64,000 nt of DNA from Onchocerca volvulus (taxonomy: Eukaryota > Nematoda > Chromadorea > Rhabditida > Onchocercidae). The stretch covers positions 4,216,001 to 4,280,000 of the forward strand of contig HG738137.1 in the NCBI GenBank assembly GCA_000499405.2, given 5' to 3'. Below the pieces are notes generated by a model. The model did not search any database and was not told where the DNA came from. It worked only from the letters and a program-made list of their open reading frames with translations. Position numbers and translations under genes: made by a program. Below, piece by piece: positions 51,536-64,000 of the stretch. Every line of letters begins with the position of its first letter. Position 1 is the stretch's first letter.

Positions 51536-54500
51536 AATGAATCCTCGATCATCGATATTCTGTTGACCAAAGAGGCGTAGTCCTAGCAATCCCACTCTTT
51601 GCTATTGCTAGTTTCCTTATTGATTTGTATGACTGAGCCTAGACTCTTTTATATGGGACTTTCCAAAGCATTGGCTGCACTTGATAAATAGAGAAAGACC
51701 TTATTAGAAAAACGTTGCATATTTTATGAACATATATTGCTATCCTTAATGAACTTTGGTGCTTTAACTGCAATGAAGCAGCAAAATTGTTTTCAGGGGT
51801 AATTCGTGTTGATTGTGGAAGTTAGCATGGATATTGTCTGGAAACACATCATCTCATATCTCGAGTTCTAAATTATATCCTTGCTAGCATTGGCTAAATA
51901 AACTAATTTGGTTGCGGACTATAATGAACTTACAAGCTTCTATTTTATTCATCCATTCCTTTAAAACCATTACATCTGGTGTGAGAAATAAATTTGGAAA
52001 AGAATGCAAAGAAATAAGTTTGTCTAGAATTTCTCTAACTTGTGTCCTATTTTAAGTTCTAAAAAAATCCTAGGCCATCTGCAATGAGAACTGCAAAACA
52101 GATCTTCTAAGCAAATGGATGAATTAATTCCTTACTAATTGCTTAAGATACAGCTAGAGAGATTCTGGCCAGATCTGTTTCGATTAAAGAAAACGGCTTT
52201 AGCAAAGGCCAATGGAAGGCTAGGATGAAATAACAATAGACGTATTTACTCAAACATGAAAGTATGTTCCAGGATAATGGGAATTTATTAATTACCATTT
52301 TCACTGAGAGAAGATTGCTCTTAGATCTGACAAAATCAATGAAAGGAAGTTTCTCTCTTTGTTATATCGACAATTTCTATTTTCCAATTCGATGAGAAAT
52401 TTGAAATGTATAGGACTCTTCTTTTTTAATTATCAGACTTCACAACCATTTTCTCATAAAGTCTCGGTTCAAAATTCTTCTAGTACATTCTTGGCTAAGT
52501 CATGTTATAGCAAATATAATTCATTGATAATTTGTTTAATGAAAAGTGATAATATCACATTTTTTAGATTATTTATGGACGAAATATTTTCAGTTCTCAG
52601 ATGTAACAAACTGAATTGCAGCCTTTGGCCATGCAATGATTTCGTTGTATGAGGCATCTGGCGTTAAAAAACTCATCGATATCTCATTTTCTAGTTTTTC
52701 ACATTTAAATAATGCGTAACAAATCTGCGGAAAAAGATTCCAGTATTCTGCACATTTTGCTATAGCTAATGACATAAAATTGCTTGTTTAAAAGCTTCTG
52801 TAATGAATTGATTATTCCAAATTCTCTGAAATCTTGAAATGATCGAGATTCTGTAATTTATGGAGTATAGGGCATTCCCCAAAAGTGTTGGACTTTTTTC
52901 AACGATTATAACAAGTCATTATCGATCGCACTTTTGTGATTCCTTTTGGTTGTCAAATGCCGAATGGATTCCTTTCCCTCTTAATTGAGTATAGCGATTC
53001 ACTAATCCTACAGTCATCATTATCGTTGGAGTTCAATAATCATGAAAATTATCACGGAAATTTAGAATTAATTAATCTAATGAATAGTGTCAATATTACA
53101 ATTCTTTAAAAATATTTTTAGCTGGAGCTTTATAAAGCTTTATATAAACATCTCTGCTGTGATTTACTTCCTAACGTATCACCACGTTTCTGGATCTCAA
53201 GAAACAATAATGAAGAAATGGTTCTTACTGAGTCCCCAAATTAATTTCAATTATGGATCAACTGAAAACACAAACTCACATTCAGTTCATGCAGACTTGT
53301 ATCCTAACCTACGATCATATTCTTCCTTTTTGAAACTTTGGCACTAATGATTGTTCCCACACTACTTTACTGTACAGTACGAATGAAGGAAATCTCTATA
53401 AAGGTTTCCTTCTCCACAAGTGGTCATGCACTATTTTTTTCCTACAAAATCGCCTTATTGAATAATATCCATACTGCTGATATTAAAAGGTATCTTAGAA
53501 ATTTCCATTAAATTAAAGCAATATTGCAAAATGTCTTCCTTATATTATTCAAGAAAATAGAAAGTCAAAGCTATCATGTCCTTTCCCTTTGCCAATTTAT
53601 CAAAATTACCAATTCAGACTTTAACTCAATATTTCCGAATGAAAATACCAGAATAAAACAAAATTACTTGAAAAAAATTCAACTGTAATCATATTTCTGA
53701 CCTCTTATATAAGTATCAGTTATAGGAAGATGAGAAAACTGACATTTCAGACTTTACTGATAAACCTTTTATCGGATATTTTAGAACTTATACTAATAAA
53801 TTTAGATCACAGCTCGGGTCACGCGAGTAATTACCAACAGTAAACATTAATGAGGTGCAGGAAATCAGACTTAAAACATTCATAAAACGCTAGAATATAT
53901 GCTTACGTAACTGGTTAGGAATCTTTATAAAAGTAATATTTCATGCATGTTTGCAGCTTTAATAATTCTTGACGAATATTATGAAGAGATCAGAGATACA
54001 GGCGATAATACATCATAATGTGAAGCATCAAGTAAATTTTTGCTTTGCAACTGCAACTCATTCAATATTATTTCAAAGAACAAATGTTCCCATCAGCTGA
54101 AATAGTAAGCAACATGTCAAATCAACTTTGTTTCCAGTTCAATAATATTACGAAAAGTCAACATTAATTACGTTCCTTTACGTTCCTTTCATCAGTGCAT
54201 GTTTGTGTATATGAGAGAATTTTTTTCTTCATCATATTGAGAGAAAAAATCTGTATTTCAAATATAATTAAACAATTATATGAATTATTACACTGCACTG
54301 ATTATTAACAGTTCGATTTAATTACAAGAAAATAAAAATGCGAAAAAAGCGATCACAATATTTTAGTAATAATTGGAACAATTCATGAACAATTTAAAAC
54401 TAAACAACATTAAAGTTTTGAGAACTTTCGATTAGATTTTAATATTGGAACTTCAAACCACCATATAAACGAACGACATAATGCCAAGGAAAGGCAGCAA

Positions 54501-54953
54501 ACCATAACTGCAATTAATTTGACATTTTTCTACCAAATATCAATTATAAAAACGTCTAATGTTAATAGGAGTAAGTGCTAGTTTTAAGATGCAGTTTTCT
54601 CAATTTCTTTGCTGATTCTATCGGAGTTTAATCATTTTTGAAATTGCCGCTTTTTCAGAAAATCCTAAAAACTAGCAGAAAAGAGAGTGCATGCTACAAA
54701 AGAAATACAAGCAGGAACCGAAACATCAATCACCAAAACGCAAATGCATAGCCAAAAAAGAAATGATTCAACCGAAAAACAATAAAAAAAGTATATGAGA
54801 AAGTAGAATGAAAAAATATGAAATAAGAACAGAACTACTTTTATATTTCTTTTGTGTACTTAGATACCTAACATAATCTTTAATATTAGCTTTGCTTGCA
54901 CTAACTAAAGTAATACCACTTTTAAATAAAAAACTCTCAAGGTGATTTTGATA
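51536..54953. other. 3.4-kb spacer between PHM and CSRNP genes
   Basis: AT-rich region; both neighbours are on the minus strand, so this contains the PHM promoter and the CSRNP 3' UTR. ORFs at 52590-52775 (minus) and 53087-53347 (plus) are open for 60-86 codons but show no motif. Nothing else is recognised. Confidence 0.5.
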
Positions 54954-56821
54954 CTAAGATGTTTGCGTACGCACAAGAGTTGAGTAGAAATGCGAACGAA
55001 CAACTGCTTCGTCAAATTCGCGACGACCAAAGATATTATTGCAATCTGTAGCTGTGCAAGTGCATGGAAAAGACGGTCGATCTACCTGAAATACATAAAT
55101 TGTAAAAAATACAACAAATTGCACAGTTAGCAAAACGCATAGTAGTACTCAACAATAATTAGTCGTTTGATTTATTAGTTGTTCGTTCCTTTCTGTAAGT
55201 TTCTTGTAAAATCTCTCACAAAACTTCATAACAAAAATAAAGAAAAATAACAACTCTAAATCGTAAACTATTTTCATGGAAACATCGAAAAAAGTTACAG
55301 TTCATTCTTCCGAATATCGTTCAAATCAATCCAGTATAATCAAAAAAAAAAAAAAAAAAAAAAAACAGATTGGAAAGATATGCAGTAATTTTGTTGAAAT
55401 TATAAAACCCTTACCAAGCATTCGATACCATTTCTAGAACATTCACAAGTTTCGGGTGAGCATGGTAAAATACCACATGAACAACCACAATGTTTTCGAC
55501 TTTCTCGTATAACATCACAGATAGCTTGGTCATCCTTGAAATAAGATTGGACTTCTTTCGAAAAATTTTCAAGAAACAAAAAATTTAAAGAAGCAAATGG
55601 GAACAAATGGAACAGTTTAAGAAATATTCTGCTCATTTTATACATTCATTCATATCACATCATTTGCTCGTGAGTGTAAATCATTTCGAACACGATAAAT
55701 ACATATTATTGTAGTATTAAAAACTTGAGACAAAGGCTGACCTTCATAAATTTTTTGAAACCTGCATTCTTCAATTTGAGTAATCTAGTTCTTTGACCAA
55801 GCGGACGGAAATATTTCTTTACTGTGGGAATATTATCTTTCTCATTTTCTTCTTTTATCTAAAATTAAAAAATTTAAATCGAGAGGAGGAAAAAAAAGAG
55901 CGCTGCCATCAACATAAAGTTGCTTTCTTTAAAAGTTAAAAACATACGTTGTTAATATGTCTTGACACACTATCTGGAATACTTATCGAAGAAATCCTTT
56001 CAGATATTTTTGATTCCCCATTCTCTACATTCGTGATTGCTTTCATTTTTGATAACGTTTGATCCATTGTATCATCACCAATTCGTAGTCTTTTTGCTGT
56101 AGCGTTTTCGTCAAATGTGTTGTAATATCCTCGTTTACGTCTAGTTGGCATTGTGCCCACCCACTCAACCGAATCTTTCGCAGATAGTTTGCAATCTTGC
56201 GACTAAAAAAGAAATAACTGAGTAAAAATCGAAGTATGAGATTTAAATACTAAATCTGAATTAAGATACGTAAACAAGGTATTACAGCGTGTATTATTAA
56301 CGAACAAATATTGATATCAGAAGTTTAGTATAGAAGTAAAGGACTTGCTATACATATTGCAATCCCTAAAATAAAAAAATCGAATGATAAAAAGAAGTAA
56401 TCTTTGATAACAAGAGAACACAGCAACAAAAACCTTAGTTATGTCATCATCGGTCATATTATTGCAGAGTGCAACTTCATGTATATCAAAATGTCTCTTC
56501 TGCATTCCTGCAATCAAAACTTGAAAGATTGAAGCATTTGAAGAAAACTTGTTAATAAATTAATTTCCCACAAGTACAATTAATGAAATGTATTTCTAGC
56601 GTATTTCTCTCGACCATTAAAACACGTAAGAGTACTTTTTCCCAACAAAACATAATTTTTGATGATCCAGAAAAAATACATGATGCAAACGTAAATGTTA
56701 AAAGCAAACCAAGTGCGATGCCACCAGATGACGGAACAACATCAAATCCTTGTGTCCTCTCGAAAAGATAGATTTTCACATTTTCAAATCGTACTCCTTT
56801 TTTACGCCTATAAATGATCAT
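54954..56821 (-). CDS. csrn-1: CSRNP/AXUD1 family cysteine/serine-rich nuclear protein
   Basis: Nuclear, DNA-binding transcription regulator family induced by AXIN/TGF-beta signalling in vertebrates and by stress or wounding in worms. Exons: 56821-56710, 56507-56434, 56202-55948, 55858-55742, 55534-55415, 55085-54954 (TAG), about 269 residues, shorter than vertebrate members. The N-terminal conserved block reads RKKGVRFENVKIYLFERTQG, FDVVPSSGGIALG and then MQKRHFDIHEVAL. A basic nuclear-localisation-like stretch, MPTRRKRGYY, follows, then GQRTRLLKLKNAGFKKF. The Cys-rich core reads SRKHCGCSCGILPCSPETCE, CSRNGIECLV, DRPSFPCTCTATDCNNIFGR, then REFDEAVVRSHFYSTLVRT. All hallmark CxCxC and PETC motifs are kept. 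The start is the first ATG of the first recognised exon; a more upstream start is possible. Confidence 0.93.
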
Positions 56822-58466
56822 CTTTTCTTCTGATAATAATGTTGTCGATATAATTAGCAAAAAACATCTCAGCAATCTGATATTTAAGAATAATCGGCAA
56901 ATGATCAACAATGGCAATAGTATATATAACCAGTGAAACGAATGCCCTTAAACTTTCTTGGATTCATCATGCAAACTTTCAAGATCATTAAATATCACTT
57001 CCACTGCAAATTTTTTCTGACACTGTTTATTTATGCCTGTTTATTGGTGGACATTGGCATGATCTTGTTGCCTTGAGTTTTACAACGTCATGAGATTAAC
57101 TGGAGGAAATAATCTATTCCTCGGCATTCCTGTTTTATCTATATTAAATTTAATATGAACTTTAATATGACCTCTGATAATACAAATCAGAGAAAAATCT
57201 TATCCGAGTGAAACAATGACTGATCACATCGTCATTGTTATACTCACCTCATTTCAGTATTATCAACTCTATGGATCTCATTCAAAACAAAAAATATCTC
57301 AAAAAGAATCGCATGAAAACAAACATATGATGTAAGAAAGCTTTTGTTTCATGATAGAATTTCAAAAAATTTCACCTTTCATTATTGCTTGCATTATTAT
57401 TTATATCACTACCATCGGATGTGTTCTTTGAATTATCATTGCAAATTGAATACTGTGCATCCATTCCTTACTCTTGTGCTGAAAAATTCAAAGTTAAACA
57501 AACCAAAGAGTAGAAACTCAATCAATTTGTGCAGAATTCCTTCAGACATCTCCAAGAACAAAGTGGTATAAATCATTACGATAAGATTAAGAAAAAAGAA
57601 AAAAAATTGCCTGTTGGAGGCAATTCCAGTGAATAGCAGCAGAGAGAATAGCAGATATGACATGGACAGCTACAGAAAATTACCCGAATCGATAACGACA
57701 ACCATCGCTTGCCTTGTTTCAACGAAAAATTGAAATTTTTCGCAACTCGGACTTAACGCTTCCCAGTACCTATCATGTGGTGATTGACTGTCTCTTAGCG
57801 TGCTATCTCGCTCATTTCCGTACTTTTCGGGGAAAAGTTCGCCTTCACTTCAGCTATCATCTATCCGGTATGAACTCCGTGCTGCATTGTACTTGCTAGC
57901 ATTGGAAATTCAAGGAAAATGTTATTCGAAACGAGAGGACATATTGGAACGCAACTTTACGTTGGAGACGTAAGATTTCGCAGAAAATGGTCAGTCGTAT
58001 CACGTAATTCTGAATCAAAAACAATTCTTGTTCAGTGAATAGTATTGAAAGTTAGTAATCAAATCAATTCTTACACCGACACAGCAATAGTCAAATTCAG
58101 ACTTCTTACACCGACACAGCAAGAGCAATTGTTTTTTTTTTTTGAATTCAAAGCAACATAACAGTGGCAACAGTCCGACAATTCAGTTTTTCTCTATGAG
58201 TGACAAAGATAAGAATAACCTAGTGATCAGTTTATTTGGATATTTTCTAAAAATTGATAGGCTGAGGTTAGATGGTTCATGTCAGAGACCTATTAAAGAT
58301 ATAGATAAATAATCCGTTGTGAATTTTATACTGCAAAAATCTCGATCATAACTGATTATTTGACTAACTTTTGACTATCTATAAAGCTGACGGATCAATA
58401 TTTCCTGTTCGCTCAAATTCTTCAGATTTTTATGGTTTTAATGAAATGAACTAAATGAAGTTTTAG
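56822..58466. other. spacer upstream of CSRNP
   Basis: Likely CSRNP promoter region. The patch 57690-57900 is less AT-rich than average, with no convincing ORF. A weak partial similarity to solo LTR 2 lies at about 58140-58260 (shared CCGACAATTCA, GACAAAG, AGAATAACC, GTGAT, TTCTCTAAAAATT-like landmarks). Confidence 0.45.
58068..58135 (+). repeat. 35-bp tandem duplication
   Basis: TTCTTACACCGACACAGCAA occurs twice (58068 and 58103), followed by slightly different tails (TAGTC and GAGC). It lies at the start of the segment that resembles solo LTR 2, so it may be part of a decayed element. Confidence 0.8.
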
Positions 58467-58819
58467 CTGAATTAAGAGATCATTTTTTGTTATTCACTTA
58501 TCAACGAGGAAGTGCACAGTGCACTACCGGCTATTCTAATCATAGTGAGATCATGAAAGAACGGAGTCTAACTTTTCTTTATGATTTTAAAATTTATTTG
58601 ACAAAACGAATTCATACATATTTATTGAATATTATAATCAGCAAGAAAAGAATATCGAGCAACACATATCAAATACATCAACTTTCTCGTAGCGACACCG
58701 ACAATATACCTGTTTTATATGATGTACTTTGTGGTACCTCACCACTGAATACGATCAGATCGTCAACCGATATCTGTTATGAAAATGTATGTGAAACAAA
58801 GATATGTTCAAATACATGA
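58467..58819 (+). CDS. hypothetical last exon (about 117 codons), unknown protein
   Basis: Open frame from an acceptor-like TTTTAG at 58466 to a stop (TGA) at 58817-58819, with AATAAATAA immediately after as a possible polyadenylation signal. It begins LAELRDHFLLFTYQRGSAQC and contains SRSDTDNIPVLYDVLCGTSP and five to six cysteines. This is long for chance in DNA of this composition. The family is not recognised. It converges with the KATNIP-like gene about 250 bp away. Upstream exons were not identified. Confidence 0.35.
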
Positions 58820-59066
58820 ATAAATAATATGTGTGAATCAAAATATCTAAAATATTTGAAAGAATGATGTCCAGAAATTTATTTTTAGATGTGCTTAGAT
58901 TATGTCTAAGATATTCAAGCATGTTTAAAAATATATTTAAAAAGGATTTCTCCGTACATGAATAGGTTTTTCTTCAAATAAAAAAATCGGAATTCAGTGT
59001 AACATTTTCTCTTGCCTCATAAGCTTCAAGAGAATGAATCCAAGTTCCTTATTTTTTCATTCAAAA
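58820..59066. other. convergent 3' flank
   Basis: Short AT-rich spacer between the orphan plus-strand exon and the KATNIP-like stop. It contains AATAAATAA just after 58819. Nothing else is seen. Confidence 0.5.
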
Positions 59067-62000
59067 TTATTTATTAAGCATGGAACGAACAGTGACAAGT
59101 CGTGCTCCACGTTCCGGTGTCTTCCGATAATTGTACACATTGACAAGTGATACGTAAGTTGGAGTGTCAAATATAACAAATACCCTTGCACAACGATTAG
59201 GCAAAATTGGCGTCAACCACATGTGTGACGGACTAAAATTCTCAGTCAGCTTTAAATTATGTTAAAATAGGGTAACCTTTATTTAAAAAATATGCGATTT
59301 GCGAAGATTTTAAATTAATCTATGGTCTATATTCAAGTATTATATACTTGTTAAATTGTTGTAGAATCATATGACTTGATAGAGAAGAAAAAGAAACTTT
59401 TCGGTATCATTGTAACCATCAATAAGTTTGTCGCTTGTTCGTGGATCATCGTTAACGTTCGGCAATATATTTACACTTTCCGGAAATGCTGCCAGGTCTA
59501 TGAAATTATATTTCTAATTATTGCACTTTTATAGTACAATGATTCATGAAATAAGTAGTTATTTCAATTAATTGATACATATAAACCAGACAAAAAAACA
59601 TTCGTATGAGGAATAATTATTATATCAGTATATAAATAAACTTTGTGGGAGAAGTTTGATAAGTTCTTCGCGATGATTGTAAAACTCGAGTCCGTTGAGA
59701 CCAATGTAGTATTCATCACCCCAACTGCTATGCAACCGCAATTGATATATAACTGCAAAACATAGTATTCTGAAGATCGACAATGTTATATATGCATACA
59801 AAGTAGTTCCACTGAATTTCAAAGATTTCACTTGATGAATGATGTAGAAAGAAACATATAAGCAATTCATGACAATTTTGAGAAACAGAATTATTGAAAG
59901 AAGTAATAACTTGGAAGACGCTGTCACTAACATCCATTAATGGAGTGTGTTTGTGGTCTGGATATTGGCTTATAAAGAGTGCATTTGTTGAAAATAATAT
60001 CTTGAACATAATCGAAATGAATATATCCTGAAATTTCCATTGGCACGGAAAAAAACGTCAGATCCCATGTTATAATAGTTTTAATAATGAAAAGAAGGTA
60101 GCTGAATCAGTGACAAAAGGATAATTTAGGCATCTTCGAAAACTTCATTCTTCTTAAACAGAGCAATTGACATATCGAGAGAAATTCAAGAAGTATGAAG
60201 ACACATAAAAGGAAGGAAATGTCACTTCATCATTAATAAAATTATGGAAAACCTGGAGCTTTCCTTAGCAATATGGGCCCTTGAAGCATTTTGCCATTTA
60301 TATACATCTGGATGCAACGTACTCCTGCATATGACATCTCCGGTGAAGCATTGTAATTCCACACACAGATGCCTAAGGGATAAAAAATTGATATTTATCT
60401 GCAGAAGAATCAAAATGAAATAAAGATTAAACTGTCCATGACTTGCTCTTCTGATGACTGCATACTTCTTTTTTTTTTTTTTCGATTTCAAGGGAAGGTT
60501 GCACATTTTAAACTCAGATTTTGATAAAAGACATAGATTAATTATTCGATTACGTGTGGTTGCAAAAGTTCTAAACAATTTATTTCCAACACTTTTTTAA
60601 TTAAATTTTGCTCGTATTAACAAAATGCACCTGAAGTGATAGTAGGCTCTGCGAATGTCACTGTTATTCGTACTGGTGATGAATTACGTGAATATGGCGA
60701 AAGCCACATATCTTCCCTATTTTTTGTTAAATTTTTCCCATTTAACAACCTAAATTATGCATCTTATCAAGCTGAGAATATTTAACATTCTAAACAGATT
60801 ATCACAGATACAATTTATAAATTCAGATAGACAGAAAAAACACGATGGTTCACAAGTACTGTATTAAAATCTTTTTAATTAAAATTACGACTTTCTATGT
60901 CCTACCATTGAATTTCAAAGAAGTTTCGAGCTGCATGCGAGAAAACAAAAAAATTTTTGAATAAAGTAATTTACTAATTTGGAAGTTTAAAATATTAAAT
61001 ATTGATGCTACGATCAATTATTCTCAGTATATTGAAGATTTCGGATAGACACTGATTTTTTTGAGACTCACATAAAATACTGTCATTGCAACATTTGTTT
61101 TACTAAATATCATTTAATACTTATAGTAAGATGACAAGAACCTATAAGAAGTTTGTGTGGAAGTAGAAGTTGTTACATTGCAATCCAAATTATCCAAAAC
61201 GATACCATGCCGACCGAGAAATTGCAAACCAGTCAATCCAATGCAATCGGGTGCGCCCCAATTTTCCAGAAGTTCCATATGAAATACTAAAAATATATTT
61301 GTGAAGTAAAAGCTCAACAAAAAAAACTTATAGATTTGAAACATTTAGACAAAGCTGTTGTCCCTATTTCGTAAAGTGCTATATCAGTTGGCAAAGAAGA
61401 TGTTGAAATTCCATTTTTTCATTGCTTTAAACATGTTAATAAATTATTGATTAATTTGCTTATATTTTATACTAGATTCAAAAAGCTTATTATTTGGAGT
61501 TGGCGAGATCAAGCAGTAAATCTATTATTCTAACATATAACAATATTCGTAATTTCTCTTCTGATAACGTATTAGTTTATATATGAGATCTAGTAAAGAT
61601 AAAAAAAAATTTTGTATGTGTTAACTTCACAAATGTAGTTGATTCTAGCACTTTTTATCAGCAAGGTTTTAAGCTTTATAAGTCACTTCTACTTGAATAA
61701 ACATTCTCGTAAATCCCAAACGGAATAACTTCACTAGCTGCTGTTCAATTTTCGGTGAATTTCCAATACCTTTAAGCAAAGGAAGGCCAATATCTTCCTG
61801 TTCTGCTTTCATTTCACCACTTTCTATTTTTTTATCTCTTTCTGTACTGCAGTGAATAGCAGATATTTCTGAAACGGTTTCTTCAATAACATCAGTATTT
61901 CCTGATTTCTGATCACTGAATCGCATTGCGCTCCGAACTTCAGGTCTTCGAGCACTAGTGGCTGGTCTGAGAGCATTTGGTACACTTGATATTCCTGTTC

Positions 62001-64000
62001 TTGGTGACGCTTCCATTGTAGCAGAAATTGTAAGTCGATCTTCTTCTGCAAGGACTGTTTTTAAAGATAATGAGGAAACAGATAAAACTCAACATCACCT
62101 TTCATTAAAAACTGCCAACTACTCAATATAAACAATACGGTAAGATATTCAAATTCAATCGAAGCATTTTTCAAGAATTAATGGCAAAAACTAAAATGAT
62201 ATGATTTAGAATAAATCATATCAAAGTAATGTAATAAATATTTTGATATTAAACCACTATTGGTTTAAACAGTCCAACATTATACTGAAATAAAAATAAT
62301 CAACCTTCAAGGTCGTTGACCAATTCATGAAGATCCAAAGCACTCCGCATTATTTCATCTTCTCGAAGACATTTATCGTTTTCAGCGATTAGCTCCAGTA
62401 TAGTATCATTTGTTGTAAATAGAATTGTCTAAATTGTTTTAAGATTAACATAGAATCTGCATAAATGAAATCATTCATATATTTGTCATATATCTAACTG
62501 ACAATAATTCATCTTGTTCGATCATGATTTCATCTAATCCATCTAACTTTAGAAATATTTGAATAAATCATTCCTTTCTTCACTAGCAAATTCTGATTAT
62601 AAAGAAAAAATCCTCTACACAATGCGTCCCAACACAACCGAAGCATTGCACCAAACTATTCTGAAATTCTAATGACAAATAATATTTGGAAATGCTTTTT
62701 GTGTCTCCTGGAAATCAGAAAGTGACAGACTGATCTTCCAAGAGATATTTCAAAAGTACTAACATCACCCATAGATTCTTCCTCACTTTCGAAGGTAAAT
62801 GCACATGAAATCTCCCCCTGGAATATGGTTATGCCATCCAATTCAATACGAAGATCATGTACACCGCATAGTGCGTGAACACGCGATTCGTTGTAATTCT
62901 GCAGAAATTTCTTTATTACTTCTTTTGTAGTTTTGAAAATTAAACTGTTCTTTTTGTTTGATTTGTTTAAACTATTCGTTCATTTTTGCTTTGTAAGGAC
63001 GTTTATTTCATTTAATCTACATTAACAAAAAATATACCCAAATTCGGATCATCGCAATACTTTCCTGTTCTTTGAGGTGAATTTCTATGTAAAGTAATTC
63101 TGTTAGATTGTCATATCTGAAATTGCTACACTGAAGTTTTATGCATTTCCATTCATAGTATCATCTGATTCCTTTCCTTTTTTATTGCATTCAAGTACCT
63201 GGCAGACCACATTTTACTTGGATCATTGGTGGATAGATTCTCTTCTCCATTCTTGAATACATTATCTAGAGAGCCACGCGTTATTGTCGCATTTGTTCTC
63301 ATCTGCAACTTCATCATCGATAACAAAAATTGCGTATTATAATCGTTCAAAATGCATTTGTTTTGAAGTCAATTCAATCGTAAATTTTCATCAATTCGAA
63401 TAACCTATACTTGTCAGTAATTGTTGCTTCCTGCTGATAGAATACTGATAATCGCATCACTTGCAGAATAAGATAAATCAGAAATTAATATTACTTACTT
63501 TGTCGATCTGCGGTCTTTCACCAACTGCATTAAATAGTTCAATAGCGTTGAGACCAATGAAGTGAGGATCATCCCAAGAACTGCACAAGATGAATCGAAA
63601 GAGCTCACCTCGTGGGAGCTCCGGAATTGCAAAACCATATCTTAAATTGATGTTAAAATCACATCATATGAAAAAAGTGATGGAAAAGACGTATATAACC
63701 AGTAACTTGTGATATCTTCAAAGTTTTAGCAGTTAGCATTACTCTTATCTTCTTCATTTTCATCATTTTGAAGTTTTATTGGAATAATTTATTAAAATAT
63801 ATCTAATTGAGATGCATATAATAAAAAGACAACATTCATACGTACGCTTCGTCTGATCCATTGCAATCAGGCATACTATTTTTCGTATCCCCACTTTTTG
63901 ACATCTTTGTTTCAGAATCTTCAATTTGCTGTTAGTGCAGAATTGTGTAGCAAATTAGAAATGTCTTTATGATGCATCAGGCAATCTCATTAGAACGATC
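59067..64000 (-). CDS. KATNIP: KATNIP (katanin-interacting protein, KIAA0556) homologue, 5' end beyond window
   Basis: Basal-body/ciliary protein linked to katanin and microtubules; DUF4457 family. The gene runs off the right edge, so the N-terminus is missing. Exons seen: about 63940-63845, 63640-63505, about 63340-63195, 62898-about 62780, about 62418-62305, 62045-about 61690, 61286-61142, 60716-60631, 60372-60253, 59752-59642, 59497-59398, 59232-59067 (TAA). Repeating blocks fit the family: SSWDDPHFIGLNAIELFN, NYNESRVHALCGVHDLRIEL with DGITIFQGEIS, NWGAPDCIGLTGLQFLG, DMWLSPYSRNSS with FAEPTITSG, ICVWNYNASPEMSYAGVRCI with LLRKAPG, SSWGDEYYIGLNGLEFY, AAFPESVNILPNVNDDPRTS with DKLIDGYNDT, and finally HMWLTPILPN with VYNYRKTPERGARLV. 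Phases agree across the last six joins. The stop falls soon after that block, earlier than in vertebrates. Confidence 0.92.

Noticed and set aside
52590..52775. Minus-strand 61-codon ORF with protein-like composition
   Set aside because: No splice sites, no partner exon and no recognisable motif; an overlapping plus-strand ORF is equally open.
53087..53347. Plus-strand 86-codon ORF after a TTTTTAG
   Set aside because: No family motif and no neighbouring exon; consistent with chance in a 3.4-kb spacer.
55344..55366. Long A run, possible retrotransposon poly(A) tail
   Set aside because: It lies in a CSRNP intron without target duplications or adjacent element sequence; similar runs are common across the window.
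61824..62051. Minus-strand Gln/Lys-rich ORF
   Set aside because: It is a shifted frame of the low-complexity KATNIP-like exon ending near 61690.

Overview
The window is AT-rich eukaryotic DNA from a nematode, most likely a parasitic one of the Spirurina/filarial type. The evidence is many short exons split by introns of about 100-600 bp, GT..TTTCAG splice sites, long AT-rich intergenic stretches, and nematode-type versions of several genes (a UNC-29-type acetylcholine receptor subunit, a monofunctional PHM, a divergent Argonaute). The species call is inference. There is no bacterial-style operon, CRISPR array or rRNA gene. Most open reading frames on either strand are chance ORFs inside introns or spacers.

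Layout. 1-8.85 kb: no recognised gene, with a few exon-like ORFs near 2.0, 6.1 and 7.7-8.4 kb. 8.86-12.85 kb (+): a complete pyruvate kinase. 13.19-16.03 kb: a decayed Helitron with a frame-broken PIF1-type helicase, interrupted by two solo LTRs that still have target-site duplications; one LTR carries a hairpin-forming 25-bp tandem array. 16.47 kb: a second Helitron 5' end. 16.99-17.10 kb: an isolated, nearly perfect 110-nt hairpin. 17.1-26.5 kb: about 9 kb without a recognised gene. 26.54-30.72 kb (+): non-alpha nicotinic acetylcholine receptor subunit. 31.4-32.84 kb: a Helitron 3' remnant between two diverged copies of a host segment that encodes a related short ORF. 33.47-35.26 kb (-): a protein of two tandem repeats, not assigned to a characterised family. 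37.40-45.19 kb (+): a 22-exon Argonaute with an intact slicer tetrad. 47.44-51.54 kb (-): peptidylglycine alpha-hydroxylating monooxygenase. 54.95-56.82 kb (-): a CSRNP/AXUD1 family nuclear protein. 58.47-58.82 kb (+): an orphan exon-like ORF. 59.07 kb to the right edge (-): the 3' part of a KATNIP (katanin-interacting protein) homologue.

The genes are independent housekeeping, neuronal, RNA-silencing and ciliary functions, not one pathway; PHM (neuropeptide amidation) and the acetylcholine receptor are both neuromuscular. Exon boundaries were read by eye from splice consensus, reading-frame continuity and known family motifs. A few junctions (pyruvate kinase exons 10/11, Argonaute exons 3/4 and 11/12, PHM last exon, receptor first exon) could not be resolved and are flagged.
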